NCBI GenBank assembly: GCA_045538195.1
Contig: JAZSRA010000072.1
Coordinates: 1 to 20,198, forward strand
Reading direction: 5' to 3'
Length of the DNA stretch: 20,198 bases
Source of the DNA: SVTX01 sp045538195
GTDB lineage: Bacteria; Bacillota; Clostridia; Oscillospirales; CAG-272
The notes under the pieces are model-generated. The model made no database searches. It worked only from the letters and a program-made list of their open reading frames with translations, and had not been told where the DNA came from. The position numbers and the translations under genes were made by a program. Position 1 is the first letter of the stretch, and every line of letters begins with the position of its first letter. Shown here in pieces: positions 1 to 6,315 of this stretch.

Positions 1-142
1 CAACGACAACTGTCACAAGTCTTCCGCCCAAGCGCTTTTCAACGTGGATCAGCTTAACGTTTGCCGCCTTGACCATAGCGTCAAGACCAACGATAGCCGT
101 TACCATTGCTTGAACTTCAAGCAGTGCAATTGCATTTTCCAT
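1..142 (-). CDS. BMC-domain shell protein, N-terminal part (cut by window edge)
   Basis: Only the first 47 residues are visible, starting MENAIALLEVQAMVTAIVGL and continuing DAMVKAANVKLIHVEKRLGG before the window ends. This is the start of a BMC (Pfam BMC, PduA/EutM-like) fold: the A-x-A-L-L-E-V opening strand, the helix with DAMVKAANV, and the strand leading into the pore loop, here KRLGGR. Known family role: a hexameric shell tile of a bacterial microcompartment, with the loop lining the central pore. The start is set by ATG at 142 with AGGAG about 9 nt upstream (minus strand). It is the most distal visible gene of the BMC operon, 96 bp after the neighbouring shell gene, with a hairpin in the gap. 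The pore loop differs from the KIGSGLV loop next door, so the two tiles probably pass different molecules (inference). The C-terminal length and type are unknown. Confidence 0.9.
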   Translation of the reverse strand, partial: MENAIALLEVQAMVTAIVGLDAMVKAANVKLIHVEKRLGGRLVTVVV

Positions 143-170
143 AGTTTTTTCTCCTATCGTTTTGCGATCT

Positions 171-211
171 GTCCTCGGACAAGTCTTTTATGTAACTTGT
201 CCGTGGGACAA
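171..211 (-). other. Intergenic hairpin with two competing pairings between shell genes
   Basis: CGGACAAGT (176-184) and ACTTGTCCG (195-203) form a perfect 9-bp inverted repeat around a 10-nt loop. The right arm can instead pair with the next segment: TTGTCC (197-202) with GGACAA (206-211), 3-nt loop. A GTCC at 171-174 is a further short partner. It lies in the 96-bp gap between two shell genes of one operon, about 30 bp upstream of the start of the downstream gene, and has no T-run, so it does not look like an intrinsic terminator. A role in mRNA stability or processing that tunes shell stoichiometry is inference. Confidence 0.6.
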
Positions 212-238
212 ATTCACCTGATGGTCGGTAATCTTAAA

Positions 239-514
239 TTAACCGAGAGTGGGGAGAAGCTTGTTAACGTCGGTGTGAGGTCTGGGGATAACGTGGGTAG
301 CGATAACTTCGCCGAGTCTGGAAGCTGCTGCACCGCCTGCCTCAACTGCTGCCTTTACTGCGCCAACGTCGCCGCGAACCATAACGGATACGAGTCCGCT
401 ACCGATCTTCTCGGAACCGATAAGCTGTACGTTTGCTGCCTTAACCATAGCATCTGCTGCCTCGATTGCTGCTACGAGACCTCTGGTCTCTACCATTCCC
501 AATGCTTCATTCAT
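239..514 (-). CDS. BMC-A type hexameric shell protein (PduA/EutM-like)
   Basis: A 91-residue single-BMC-domain protein, the canonical length for the major shell hexamer. It begins MNEALGMVETRGLVAAIEAA, has the edge helix DAMVKAANVQLIG, the pore motif KIGSGLV at about residues 37-43, the strand SVMVRGDVGAVKAAVEAG and the classic ending EVIATHVIPRPH at about 70-80, followed by a short tail. These are hallmarks of PduA, PduJ and EutM. Role: tiles the facets of the compartment shell and provides small polar pores for substrates such as sugar phosphates, diols or acyl products. The start at 514 is supported by an AAGGAG-like site just upstream (minus strand). It sits 45 bp after the previous BMC gene in the same operon. 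The family call is very secure; the specific Pdu or Eut letter is not, so no symbol is given. Confidence 0.95.
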   Translation of the reverse strand: MNEALGMVETRGLVAAIEAADAMVKAANVQLIGSEKIGSGLVSVMVRGDVGAVKAAVEAGGAAASRLGEVIATHVIPRPHTDVNKLLPTLG

Positions 515-559
515 GATAAAAATCTCCTTTTTTATAAATACAAATTTTTAAAAACTTTT

Positions 560-901
560 TTATTCGCTCACGTCCATATTACGGAGCTTGTCTCTACCCG
601 TTGCGGTGAGGTCTGCGAACCACTGGACCTGATCGTCAAGTCCTGTATTCACTTTGGAGGTGATGTAAAGGCCTCTTTTTTCTGCCTCTGCGACACCTGC
701 GTCATGAGCAGACTGTACCGCACCTGCGTTACCCATGAACTTTACCACCATAACCAGCGGTACCGCGCAGGATTCGGCGTTTGCGGGCTTGTTCTTGTCG
801 ATGGCTACAACCTTAACGTCTGCCGTCTTTGCGACGGTGTCCGCTACTACTATCGAGGTCGTGTAGCCGTAGACCTCAATCATTCCAAGCGCCTGTGCCA
901 T
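560..901 (-). CDS. Single-BMC-domain shell protein with extended, Cys-containing pore loop
   Basis: A 113-residue protein opening MAQALGMIEVYGYTTSIVVA, a BMC fold start. The segment that forms the pore loop in PduA-like proteins is longer here: DKNKPANAESCAVPLVMVVK at residues 35-54, with a single cysteine at 45, instead of the short KIGSG loop. The second half (GNAGAVQSAHDAGVAEAEKRG) is normal BMC, and about 30 extra residues (from VNTGLDDQVQ) follow the domain. Similar longer BMC proteins occur in fucose/rhamnose-type loci. The lone Cys near the pore could be a metal, Fe-S or redox site at the hexamer three- or six-fold axis, but nothing in the sequence proves that. It follows the alcohol dehydrogenase gene by 15 bp, so the two are probably translated from one message. 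Confidence 0.9.
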   Translation of the reverse strand: MAQALGMIEVYGYTTSIVVADTVAKTADVKVVAIDKNKPANAESCAVPLVMVVKFMGNAGAVQSAHDAGVAEAEKRGLYITSKVNTGLDDQVQWFADLTATGRDKLRNMDVSE

Positions 902-916
902 ATTTCAGACCTCTTA

Positions 917-2140
917 TCAGTCGTTGATATAGCAGATCTTGATACCCTTCTGCGCTACGTTTGTTTCCATAGCTTCGTTCATCTTATCAAGAGGGAAGGA
1001 GTGAGTAATAAGATCCTCGATCGGAATGTTCATCTCGCGGCACTGCTTGAGGAATGCCACGGTCTTGGGATAGTCCTCAGCGGAGTAGTCCCAGGAGCCA
1101 ACGATGTCGATCTCCTTGTTGCACATAGCGACGTGGGGGTTGATCTGATATTCTCCGTTGTTAACGAAGAAGCCCATCTCACACATACCGCCGCCGCGGC
1201 GAATGTAGCTGTAAATGTCAGCTGCCGCTACGGGAGCGCCTGTGCACTGATATGCGAAGTCAACGCCTACGTTATTAGCAATAGACTTGACCTTTGCAAC
1301 TCTCTTTTCAAGAGTGTCCTCGTCGGGACGGCGGAAGCAGATAGTGGTCTTAGCGCCCATCTTCTCGGCAACCTTAAGTCTGTCCTCGTTACCGTCAACC
1401 GCGATGATATGGTTGATACCTGCCGCACGGAGTACGGTGATCATTACCAGACCAACGGGGCCGCAGCCCTGAACGAGAACCTTGGATCCGAAGTTGAGAA
1501 GACCTGTCTTCTGACCTCTCTCGAGCGCGTGTACGCAAACGCACGCAAGCTCAAGGATCATTCTCTGCTTGAGGTTAAGCTCGTTGACCTGGAAGTAGGT
1601 CACACCGTGACCGCCCTTGATAACCATGTAGTCTGCGAACCAACCGTTTACTCTGTTGCCATCCGCAGTTCCTCTCTTGTCACCGATCAGACCGAAAACG
1701 CCCTGATTGTCACAAAGATTGGTTCTGCCGGGAACCATACGGCAAGCGTAGCAATCACCGCAGCTGAGAACCGAGGTAACTATCTTGTCGCCAACACCGA
1801 GGGGTTTGCCCGCGGTATCCTTTTTAACGTTTTTACCGACCGCAACGACCTCACCTGTACCCTCGTGGCCGAGAATTACGGGAATGAGACCGAAGGGGTC
1901 CTGTTTCCATTCGTGTACGTCGGTTCCGCAAACGCCTGCGCCCTCAACGCGAACGAGAATATCGTCGTCGCCGAGCGGGGGGATCGGGATCTCCTGTACT
2001 TCGATTTTCTTGGGACCTGTAAGCATTGCAACGTGAGCTGTTGAGGGAATGGGGCCTGCCGCCTTTGCGGTCGCGCCTGTACCCATGGAGCTGATCACGG
2101 AGCGAACTATGCTTTCGATTTGAGAAGCTGTGATATCCAT
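917..2140 (-). CDS. Zinc-dependent alcohol dehydrogenase with N-terminal encapsulation peptide
   Basis: A 407-residue MDR-superfamily dehydrogenase. Residues 1-20 (MDITASQIESIVRSVISSMG) form an amphipathic helix followed by a Gly/Ala/Pro-rich linker, the usual BMC targeting layout; the catalytic domain starts near residue 36. Catalytic zinc ligands are visible in GVCGTDVHE (Cys71) and GHEGTG (His92-Glu93). The structural zinc site is Cys127, 130, 133 and 143 (CGDCYACR, then NLC). The Rossmann motif is GCGPVG at about 226-231, followed by an acidic residue in AVDGNE that suits NAD(H). Likely role: reducing lactaldehyde or another compartment aldehyde to the alcohol, regenerating NAD+ for the aldehyde dehydrogenase encoded just upstream; the substrate is inferred from context. 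Many compartments use an iron-dependent PduQ-type enzyme instead. The preceding gap carries a palindromic element. Confidence 0.92.
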   Translation of the reverse strand: MDITASQIESIVRSVISSMGTGATAKAAGPIPSTAHVAMLTGPKKIEVQEIPIPPLGDDDILVRVEGAGVCGTDVHEWKQDPFGLIPVILGHEGTGEVVAVGKNVKKDTAGKPLGVGDKIVTSVLSCGDCYACRMVPGRTNLCDNQGVFGLIGDKRGTADGNRVNGWFADYMVIKGGHGVTYFQVNELNLKQRMILELACVCVHALERGQKTGLLNFGSKVLVQGCGPVGLVMITVLRAAGINHIIAVDGNEDRLKVAEKMGAKTTICFRRPDEDTLEKRVAKVKSIANNVGVDFAYQCTGAPVAAADIYSYIRRGGGMCEMGFFVNNGEYQINPHVAMCNKEIDIVGSWDYSAEDYPKTVAFLKQCREMNIPIEDLITHSFPLDKMNEAMETNVAQKGIKICYIND

Positions 2141-2182
2141 ATTATGTATATCCTTTCGTAGATTAACTTTGGAGCAAAGTGA

Positions 2183-2240
2183 ATTTAATGAAGCTTTTTG
2201 CTTGCAAAAAGCAACCTCAATTCTTCGTTATTCATTAAAT
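2183..2240. repeat. 58-bp palindromic intergenic element overlapping a stop codon
   Basis: The ends ATTTAATGAA (2183-2192) and TTCATTAAAT (2231-2240) are a perfect 10-bp inverted repeat. Directly inside the left end, GCTTTTTGC (2193-2201) and GCAAAAAGC (2204-2212) form a 9-bp hairpin with a TT loop. The right outer arm contains the stop codon of the aldehyde dehydrogenase gene (TTA at 2235-2237 on the plus strand), and the element fills most of the 94-bp gap before the alcohol dehydrogenase gene. It resembles small mobile palindromes with terminal inverted repeats; no other copy is visible in the window. A role in mRNA folding or cleavage between the two dehydrogenases is possible. Confidence 0.6.
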
Positions 2241-3695
2241 AATTCTAAAGCTGTCAACCATTACGCAACGGCGCTTTCTGGTAAAGCTTCTTGCGCTGGT
2301 GATACCCTCGCCGGTAGGACCTGCGATAGTAAAGGTAGTGTGGCCTTCGCCGCCAAATCCGATTCCCGCGTAAGAGGGAGCGTTCTTGACGAAGATGGTG
2401 GTCTCAACCGCTCTTGCGAACGCAGTTAGATTGTCTATGTTCTTGGAGTGCATGTGAGCGGTGTGGCGGTTACCATGCTCAGCCTTGACCGCAAGCTCGA
2501 TAGCCTGATCGATGTCCTTGACGCGAACGATGCCGAGAATAGGCATCATAAGTTCTTCCTGAACAAAGTCGTGTTCAAAAGGAACCTCGGCGATAGCGCA
2601 ACGGATCTCGGGACCGACTCTGATGCCGATCTTTTCGAGAATTACGCGGCAGTCGCGACCAACGCAATCACGGTTAACGATCTTCTTGACCTTACCGTCC
2701 TTGCCTGCCTTTTCAACGAGAACTACCTTGGCAAGCTCGTCTGCCTGCGCCTTGGTGAGAAGTATACAGCCGTTCTTCTGCATTCCCGCGATAAGTCTGT
2801 CGGCAACGTTTTCGAAAACGAATACTTCCTTTTCGGCGATACAGGGAAGGTTGTTGTCGAAGGTGCAGCCATCGATGATGTCCTTTGCAGCCTTATCGAT
2901 GTCGGCGGTATCGTCAACGATAACGGGGGGATTACCCGCTCCCGCTCCGATAGCCTTCTTTCCGGAGGAAAGAACTGCTTTTACTACTCCGGGGCCTCCC
3001 GTACAAACGAGAAGCTTGATCGAGGGGTGCTTGTACATTACGTTTGCGGTATCAAGAGTAGGCTTGATAACGCTTGCAACCAGTACCTTGGGGCCTCCTG
3101 CGCTATAAACCGCTCTGTTGACAAGGTCAATGGCGTAGTTGGAGGTTGCGATAGCACCGGGGTGGGGGTTGAAAACAACGCCGTTGCCTGCGGCTATCAT
3201 ACCGATACTGTTACAAATTACGGTCTCAGAGGGATTGGTGGAGGGAGTGATCGCTCCGACGACTCCAAAGGGAGCCATTTCGGTGAGGGTAAGACCGTTA
3301 TCGCCGGTTTTTGCCTCCTCAATTATATCCTCTGTGCCGGGGGTCTTGTCAGCCACGAGATTGTGCTTTGCGGTCTTGTGGTCAACGCGTCCCATCTTGG
3401 TCTCGGCAACGCCGATCTCTGCCATAATGGAAGCTTCCGCTCTGCAAAGATTTCTGATTGCCGTGATTATCTTTTCTCTGTCTGCCACGCTCATGGAACG
3501 AACAGCCTTGTATCCCGCGTTTGCTACCTCGATAGCTTCTTCCATCGTTGCGTAAACGCCGACGAACTTGCGTCCCTTGTACTGTGTGGCATCCCAGTCA
3601 CGAGCTGCCGCAGGAGCTGCGGGAGCGGACTTGAATTCGGACACAACCTTTGCTACGATTGCATTGATTTGTGCCTCTGTTAGATTGATTGCCAT
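2235..3695 (-). CDS. CoA-acylating aldehyde dehydrogenase (PduP/EutE family), compartment-targeted
   Basis: A 486-residue protein of the PduP/EutE CoA-dependent aldehyde dehydrogenase family. Residues 1-21 (MAINLTEAQINAIVAKVVSE plus F) form an amphipathic encapsulation helix, followed by an Ala/Pro-rich linker to about residue 32. The conserved CoA-ALDH signature FDNNLPCIAEKE carries the presumed catalytic Cys285; PSTNPSETVICNS (about 151-163) and the ending TSARSFTRKRRCV are also characteristic. Reaction: aldehyde + CoA + NAD+ gives acyl-CoA + NADH, here probably from lactaldehyde or propionaldehyde. It lies between the aldolase, which would make the aldehyde, and the alcohol dehydrogenase, which would recycle NADH. 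A good AGGAG-type site precedes the ATG at 3695. Its stop codon lies inside a palindromic element. The family is certain; the physiological aldehyde is inferred. Confidence 0.95.
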   Translation of the reverse strand: MAINLTEAQINAIVAKVVSEFKSAPAAPAAARDWDATQYKGRKFVGVYATMEEAIEVANAGYKAVRSMSVADREKIITAIRNLCRAEASIMAEIGVAETKMGRVDHKTAKHNLVADKTPGTEDIIEEAKTGDNGLTLTEMAPFGVVGAITPSTNPSETVICNSIGMIAAGNGVVFNPHPGAIATSNYAIDLVNRAVYSAGGPKVLVASVIKPTLDTANVMYKHPSIKLLVCTGGPGVVKAVLSSGKKAIGAGAGNPPVIVDDTADIDKAAKDIIDGCTFDNNLPCIAEKEVFVFENVADRLIAGMQKNGCILLTKAQADELAKVVLVEKAGKDGKVKKIVNRDCVGRDCRVILEKIGIRVGPEIRCAIAEVPFEHDFVQEELMMPILGIVRVKDIDQAIELAVKAEHGNRHTAHMHSKNIDNLTAFARAVETTIFVKNAPSYAGIGFGGEGHTTFTIAGPTGEGITSARSFTRKRRCVMVDSFRII

Positions 3696-3766
3696 TTCAG
3701 TTTCTTCTCCTTTCGTCAGATTTTGAGAGACTTCTATATAATAATTAATGAAGAAAAGTCTCGAAA

Positions 3767-4591
3767 TTATCTGCCGAGAGCGGCGAGAACCTTCTTGGTG
3801 ATATCTGCTACGAGATCGTCACCTGCAGCTGCGGGAGCGTGGTTGCCGCAAGAGCAGCTACCGCCGTTATCCTTGCACTTGCAGTTTGTAGTACCCTTGT
3901 TGGGGCAGGACTTGCATCCGGGGTGCTTGCCGGGGAGATTGAATTTCTTACGGAGTTCCATGAGTCTTTCAAGCTCGTAGCAAGAGATCTCCTCGATGTG
4001 AGCGTTCTTGCCTACGCCGATCTGACGGGCATAAAGGTTGATCTTTGCGTTGAACTCAACCTCTTCCATGGTGAAGCAAGCTCTCTGGAGAGTGTTACCA
4101 ACGGTAAGAGCGCCGTGGTTCTTCAGAAGGAATGCGTCGTGCTTCTGAATGTAGGGCATAAGGGACTCGGGGATCTCCATAGTGGAGGGCATACCGTAGT
4201 CACAGGTGGGAACGTTACCGATTGTAAGAATTGCCTCGGGGAGTATGTACTGATCGAGTTCAACTCCTGCAACGGTGAAAGCGGTTGCAACGGGGGGATG
4301 AGCGTGAACGACAGCGTTTGCGTCGGGACGCTCCTGATAAACTCTCATGTGCATCTTGATCTCGGAGGAGGGATTAAGCTTACCGTCGATCTTGTTGCCC
4401 TGACCGTCGATCTTGATGATCATGTCGGGGGTCATGAAACCCTTGGATACACCGGTAGGTGTGCAGTAGTACTCGTTAGGTCCTACCTTGACGGAAATGT
4501 TACCGTCGTTTGCAGCTACGAAGCCGTGGTCGTAGATTCTTTTACCGATGTCGCAGATTTCCTTTTTGATTTCAAAAGAAGATTGTGCCAT
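3767..4591 (-). CDS. Class II sugar-phosphate aldolase (fuculose/rhamnulose-1-phosphate type) with Cys-rich linker and C-terminal encapsulation peptide
   Basis: A 274-residue protein whose first ~215 residues are a class II aldolase/adducin domain. Visible sites match E. coli FucA with an offset of four: GNIS at 30-33, catalytic Glu77 (SSEIK), zinc ligands His96 and His98 (VHAHPP) and His159 (LKNHGAL). The domain is longer than FucA by a C-terminal extension: a segment with six cysteines in pairs (226/229, 237/239, 246/248), an Ala/Pro linker, then DDLVADITKKVLAALGR (258-274), a typical amphipathic BMC targeting helix. Expected reaction: L-fuculose-1-P or L-rhamnulose-1-P gives dihydroxyacetone phosphate and lactaldehyde. 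This aldolase is the main clue that the compartment handles deoxy sugars. The start at 4591 has an AAGGAA site upstream. Which sugar is used cannot be told. Confidence 0.93.
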   Translation of the reverse strand: MAQSSFEIKKEICDIGKRIYDHGFVAANDGNISVKVGPNEYYCTPTGVSKGFMTPDMIIKIDGQGNKIDGKLNPSSEIKMHMRVYQERPDANAVVHAHPPVATAFTVAGVELDQYILPEAILTIGNVPTCDYGMPSTMEIPESLMPYIQKHDAFLLKNHGALTVGNTLQRACFTMEEVEFNAKINLYARQIGVGKNAHIEEISCYELERLMELRKKFNLPGKHPGCKSCPNKGTTNCKCKDNGGSCSCGNHAPAAAGDDLVADITKKVLAALGR

Positions 4592-4635
4592 TTTTGTATT
4601 CCTTTCACAAATTTATTTCAATTTAAATTGTTTAC

Positions 4636-5829
4636 TTATTTAACCAGCTCGTAGGTGTCGGACGCGATCATGAATTCCTCATCGGTGGGGATGACCACTA
4701 CCTTTACCTTAGAGTCGGGTGTGCTGATGATGATGTTTTCGCCTCTGGGACCGTTGAAGTTAGCGTCAGAGTCCATCTTGATGCCGAAGAACTCCATATT
4801 TTCGCCGATGAGCTGACGGGACTTTGCGTCGTTCTCGCCAAGACCTGCGGTGAAAATAAGAACGTCGAGACCGTTCATCTCTGCGGTATAAGAACCGATG
4901 ATCTTCTTTGCCTGACGGACGAGAAGCTCCATAGCGAGAGCCGCTCTCTCGTTGCCCTCGTTAGCCGCTGCCCAAACGTATCTCGCGTCGTTGGAAACGC
5001 CCGAAACGCCGATAAGACCGGACTTCTTGTTGAGCGCGTCGTTTACCTCGGAAACTGTCATGCCGCTCTGCTTGCAGACGTACTCGATGATAGAGGGGTC
5101 GATAGTTCCGCATCTGGTACCCATAGGCAGGCCTTCCTGGGGAGTGAAGCCCATGGAGGTGTCAACTGCCTTTCCGCAATCGACAGCGGTGATGGAGGAA
5201 CCGGAGCCGATATGGCAGGAAACGATCTTGGTCTTGTTATAATCAAGCCCGAGAAATTCACACGCCTTTGCCGAAACGTAGCGGTGGGAAGTTCCGTGGA
5301 AGCCGTAGCGGCGAACGCCGTACTTCTCATACCACTCGTAGGGGAGGGGATAGATGTAAGCCTTAGGCTCGAACTCGGAATAGAAGGATGTGTCGAATAC
5401 GCCAACGTGAGGAATCTTATCCATCAAGGTCTTACAAGCTGCAACACCCTTGAGTGCGGGAGGACCGTGGAGAGGGTTGATGGGGATGATCGACTCGATG
5501 TACTTGATCTCTTCCTCGCCGAGGACACAGGACTTTGAAAGCTTGCCGCCGTGAGCAAATCTGTGGCCTACTGCGCTGATCTCGTCGACGCTTTCGATAA
5601 CGCCAAGCTCGGGATCGGTGAGAAGCTTAAGTACGAGAGCGATAGCTTCGTTGTGGGTGGGCATTGAGTAGTCTGTCTCGTAGTTTTCCTTGCCGGGACG
5701 CTTGTGAGTGATAGCGCCGGAAAGTCCGATCTTTTCGCACAGACCCTTAGCCAAAACCTTGCCGCTCTCCATATCAAAAAGCTGATACTTCAGGGAGCTG
5801 CTTCCGGCATTGATTACCAGAATTTTCAT
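4636..5829 (-). CDS. ackA: Acetate/propionate kinase
   Basis: A 397-residue acetokinase (ASKHA fold), the usual family length. MKILVINAGSSSLKYQLFD starts at residue 1, with Asn7 and the phosphate-binding turn. FGFHGTSH-type (RYGFHGTSHRYV), GFTPQEGLPMGTRCGTIDPS and FTAGLGEND are the other family motifs. Reaction: acyl phosphate + ADP gives carboxylate + ATP. The reading frame stays open 18 codons further upstream (to 5883), but those residues lack similarity to the family and the conserved N-terminus begins at 5829, so that ATG is chosen. The ribosome site AAAGGA lies 13 nt from the ATG, slightly far. It is the first gene of the BMC operon and carries no obvious encapsulation peptide, so it likely acts in the cytosol on acyl phosphate exported from the compartment. 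It could be propionate- or lactate-directed. Confidence 0.95.
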   Translation of the reverse strand: MKILVINAGSSSLKYQLFDMESGKVLAKGLCEKIGLSGAITHKRPGKENYETDYSMPTHNEAIALVLKLLTDPELGVIESVDEISAVGHRFAHGGKLSKSCVLGEEEIKYIESIIPINPLHGPPALKGVAACKTLMDKIPHVGVFDTSFYSEFEPKAYIYPLPYEWYEKYGVRRYGFHGTSHRYVSAKACEFLGLDYNKTKIVSCHIGSGSSITAVDCGKAVDTSMGFTPQEGLPMGTRCGTIDPSIIEYVCKQSGMTVSEVNDALNKKSGLIGVSGVSNDARYVWAAANEGNERAALAMELLVRQAKKIIGSYTAEMNGLDVLIFTAGLGENDAKSRQLIGENMEFFGIKMDSDANFNGPRGENIIISTPDSKVKVVVIPTDEEFMIASDTYELVK

Positions 5830-5851
5830 AAGTTTAGACCGTTCCTTTCTT

Positions 5852-5882
5852 TGCGCGAACCGCACGACGGGCATTTCGCGCA
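5852..5882 (-). promoter_or_regulatory. Hairpin in the leader of the BMC operon, next to the ackA ribosome site
   Basis: TGCGCGAA (5852-5859) and TTCGCGCA (5875-5882) form a perfect 8-bp GC-rich stem, with a possible inner CCG/CGG pairing (5860-5862 with 5868-5870). On the transcript it ends right before the AAAGGA ribosome site of ackA, in a leader of about 125 nt if the promoter at 5962-5990 is right. There is no T-run, so a terminator role is unlikely; mRNA protection or translational control is possible. Confidence 0.5.
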
Positions 5883-5883
5883 T

Positions 5884-6222
5884 TTATTGAAGTTTGAATA
5901 GATTTTTTGTGAGATCTGCCGAGATTTTGACAAAAACGGCAAAAATCGCTCTACATCATATATTATAACAGATTAATTACATATTTGCAAGGGGTTTGAG
6001 CAATTTAAGGCAGAAATAGTGTACGAAATTTTGGACGCATTTTTTTGCAAAATTTATAAAAAAATGCCACTGACAAAAAAATAACTCTCTATTGTGATAA
6101 ATAATTAACATTTAACGCCTAATAAATGGAAATATATACATTTTTTACAATTTATAACATTTTATTACATTGACAAAAAATTATCGAAAAAGTGCCGAAA
6201 AATAAAGGATTTTTCACTCTTT
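5884..6222. other. AT-rich divergent intergenic region
   Basis: This stretch separates the minus-strand BMC operon from plus-strand nagA. It is strongly AT-rich compared with the genes, with many A and T runs, and holds the BMC promoter (5962-5990). From about 5991 to 6222 I see no gene, no ribosome site and no convincing terminator. TTGACA occurs at 6170-6175 but lacks a -10 at proper spacing. Such curved, AT-rich DNA commonly carries regulator sites, but none is identifiable here by eye. Confidence 0.6.
5962..5990 (-). promoter_or_regulatory. Predicted sigma-A promoter of the BMC operon
   Basis: On the minus strand TTGCAA (5990-5985) and a perfect TATAAT (5967-5962) are separated by exactly 17 bp, inside an AT-rich divergent intergenic region directly upstream of ackA. 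The -35 matches TTGACA at four of six positions, so an activator may help. Transcription would begin near 5955. No CcpA cre site or AraC/LacI-type operator could be recognised with confidence nearby. Confidence 0.6.
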
Positions 6223-6244
6223 TTGTTAAAATTCAAAATACCTA

Positions 6245-6273
6245 TTGTAAATAAGGAAAAAATTTGTTATAAT
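6245..6273 (+). promoter_or_regulatory. Predicted sigma-A promoter of nagA
   Basis: TTGTAA (6245-6250), 17-bp spacer and a perfect TATAAT (6268-6273) lie 43 bp before the nagA start. The expected transcript start near 6280 gives a leader of about 36 nt that just includes the strong ribosome site. The position also argues against translation starting at the upstream in-frame ATG at 6223. Confidence 0.7.
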
Positions 6274-6300
6274 AATGTAATAATGGGTAGATATGGCCGA

Positions 6301-6307
6301 AAGGAGG
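6301..6307 (+). promoter_or_regulatory. Ribosome binding site that fixes the nagA start
   Basis: AAGGAGG, a perfect anti-16S match, lies 8 nt before ATG 6316. The open frame extends to an ATG at 6223, but that one precedes the predicted promoter and has no ribosome site. Confidence 0.85.
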
Positions 6308-6315
6308 CAGTCCGA

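Noticed and set aside
44..2044. A 666-codon open frame on the plus strand across the shell and alcohol dehydrogenase genes
   Set aside because: It is antisense to four genes with clear family motifs, its translation is Cys- and Val-rich low-quality sequence, and it has no ribosome site.
3727..3762. GAGACTT/AAGTCTC inverted repeat between the aldolase and aldehyde dehydrogenase genes
   Set aside because: A 7-bp stem with a 22-nt AT-rich loop is too weak to call.
4619..4630. CAATTTAAATTG perfect palindrome between the aldolase and acetate kinase genes
   Set aside because: A 12-bp AT-rich palindrome in a 44-bp AT-rich spacer inside an operon is likely by chance and has no loop or context suggesting function.
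5830..5883. N-terminal extension of acetate kinase by 18 residues
   Set aside because: The extension is not family-like, and the conserved MKILVINAGSSS start at 5829 is used; the extension region contains the leader hairpin and the ribosome site.
6092..6111. Possible Rex (NADH-sensing) operator TTGTGATAAATAATTAACAT upstream of the BMC operon
   Set aside because: The half-sites are 6 bp apart rather than 4 and the left one is degenerate; it is also over 100 bp upstream of the predicted promoter in AT-rich DNA where such matches arise by chance.
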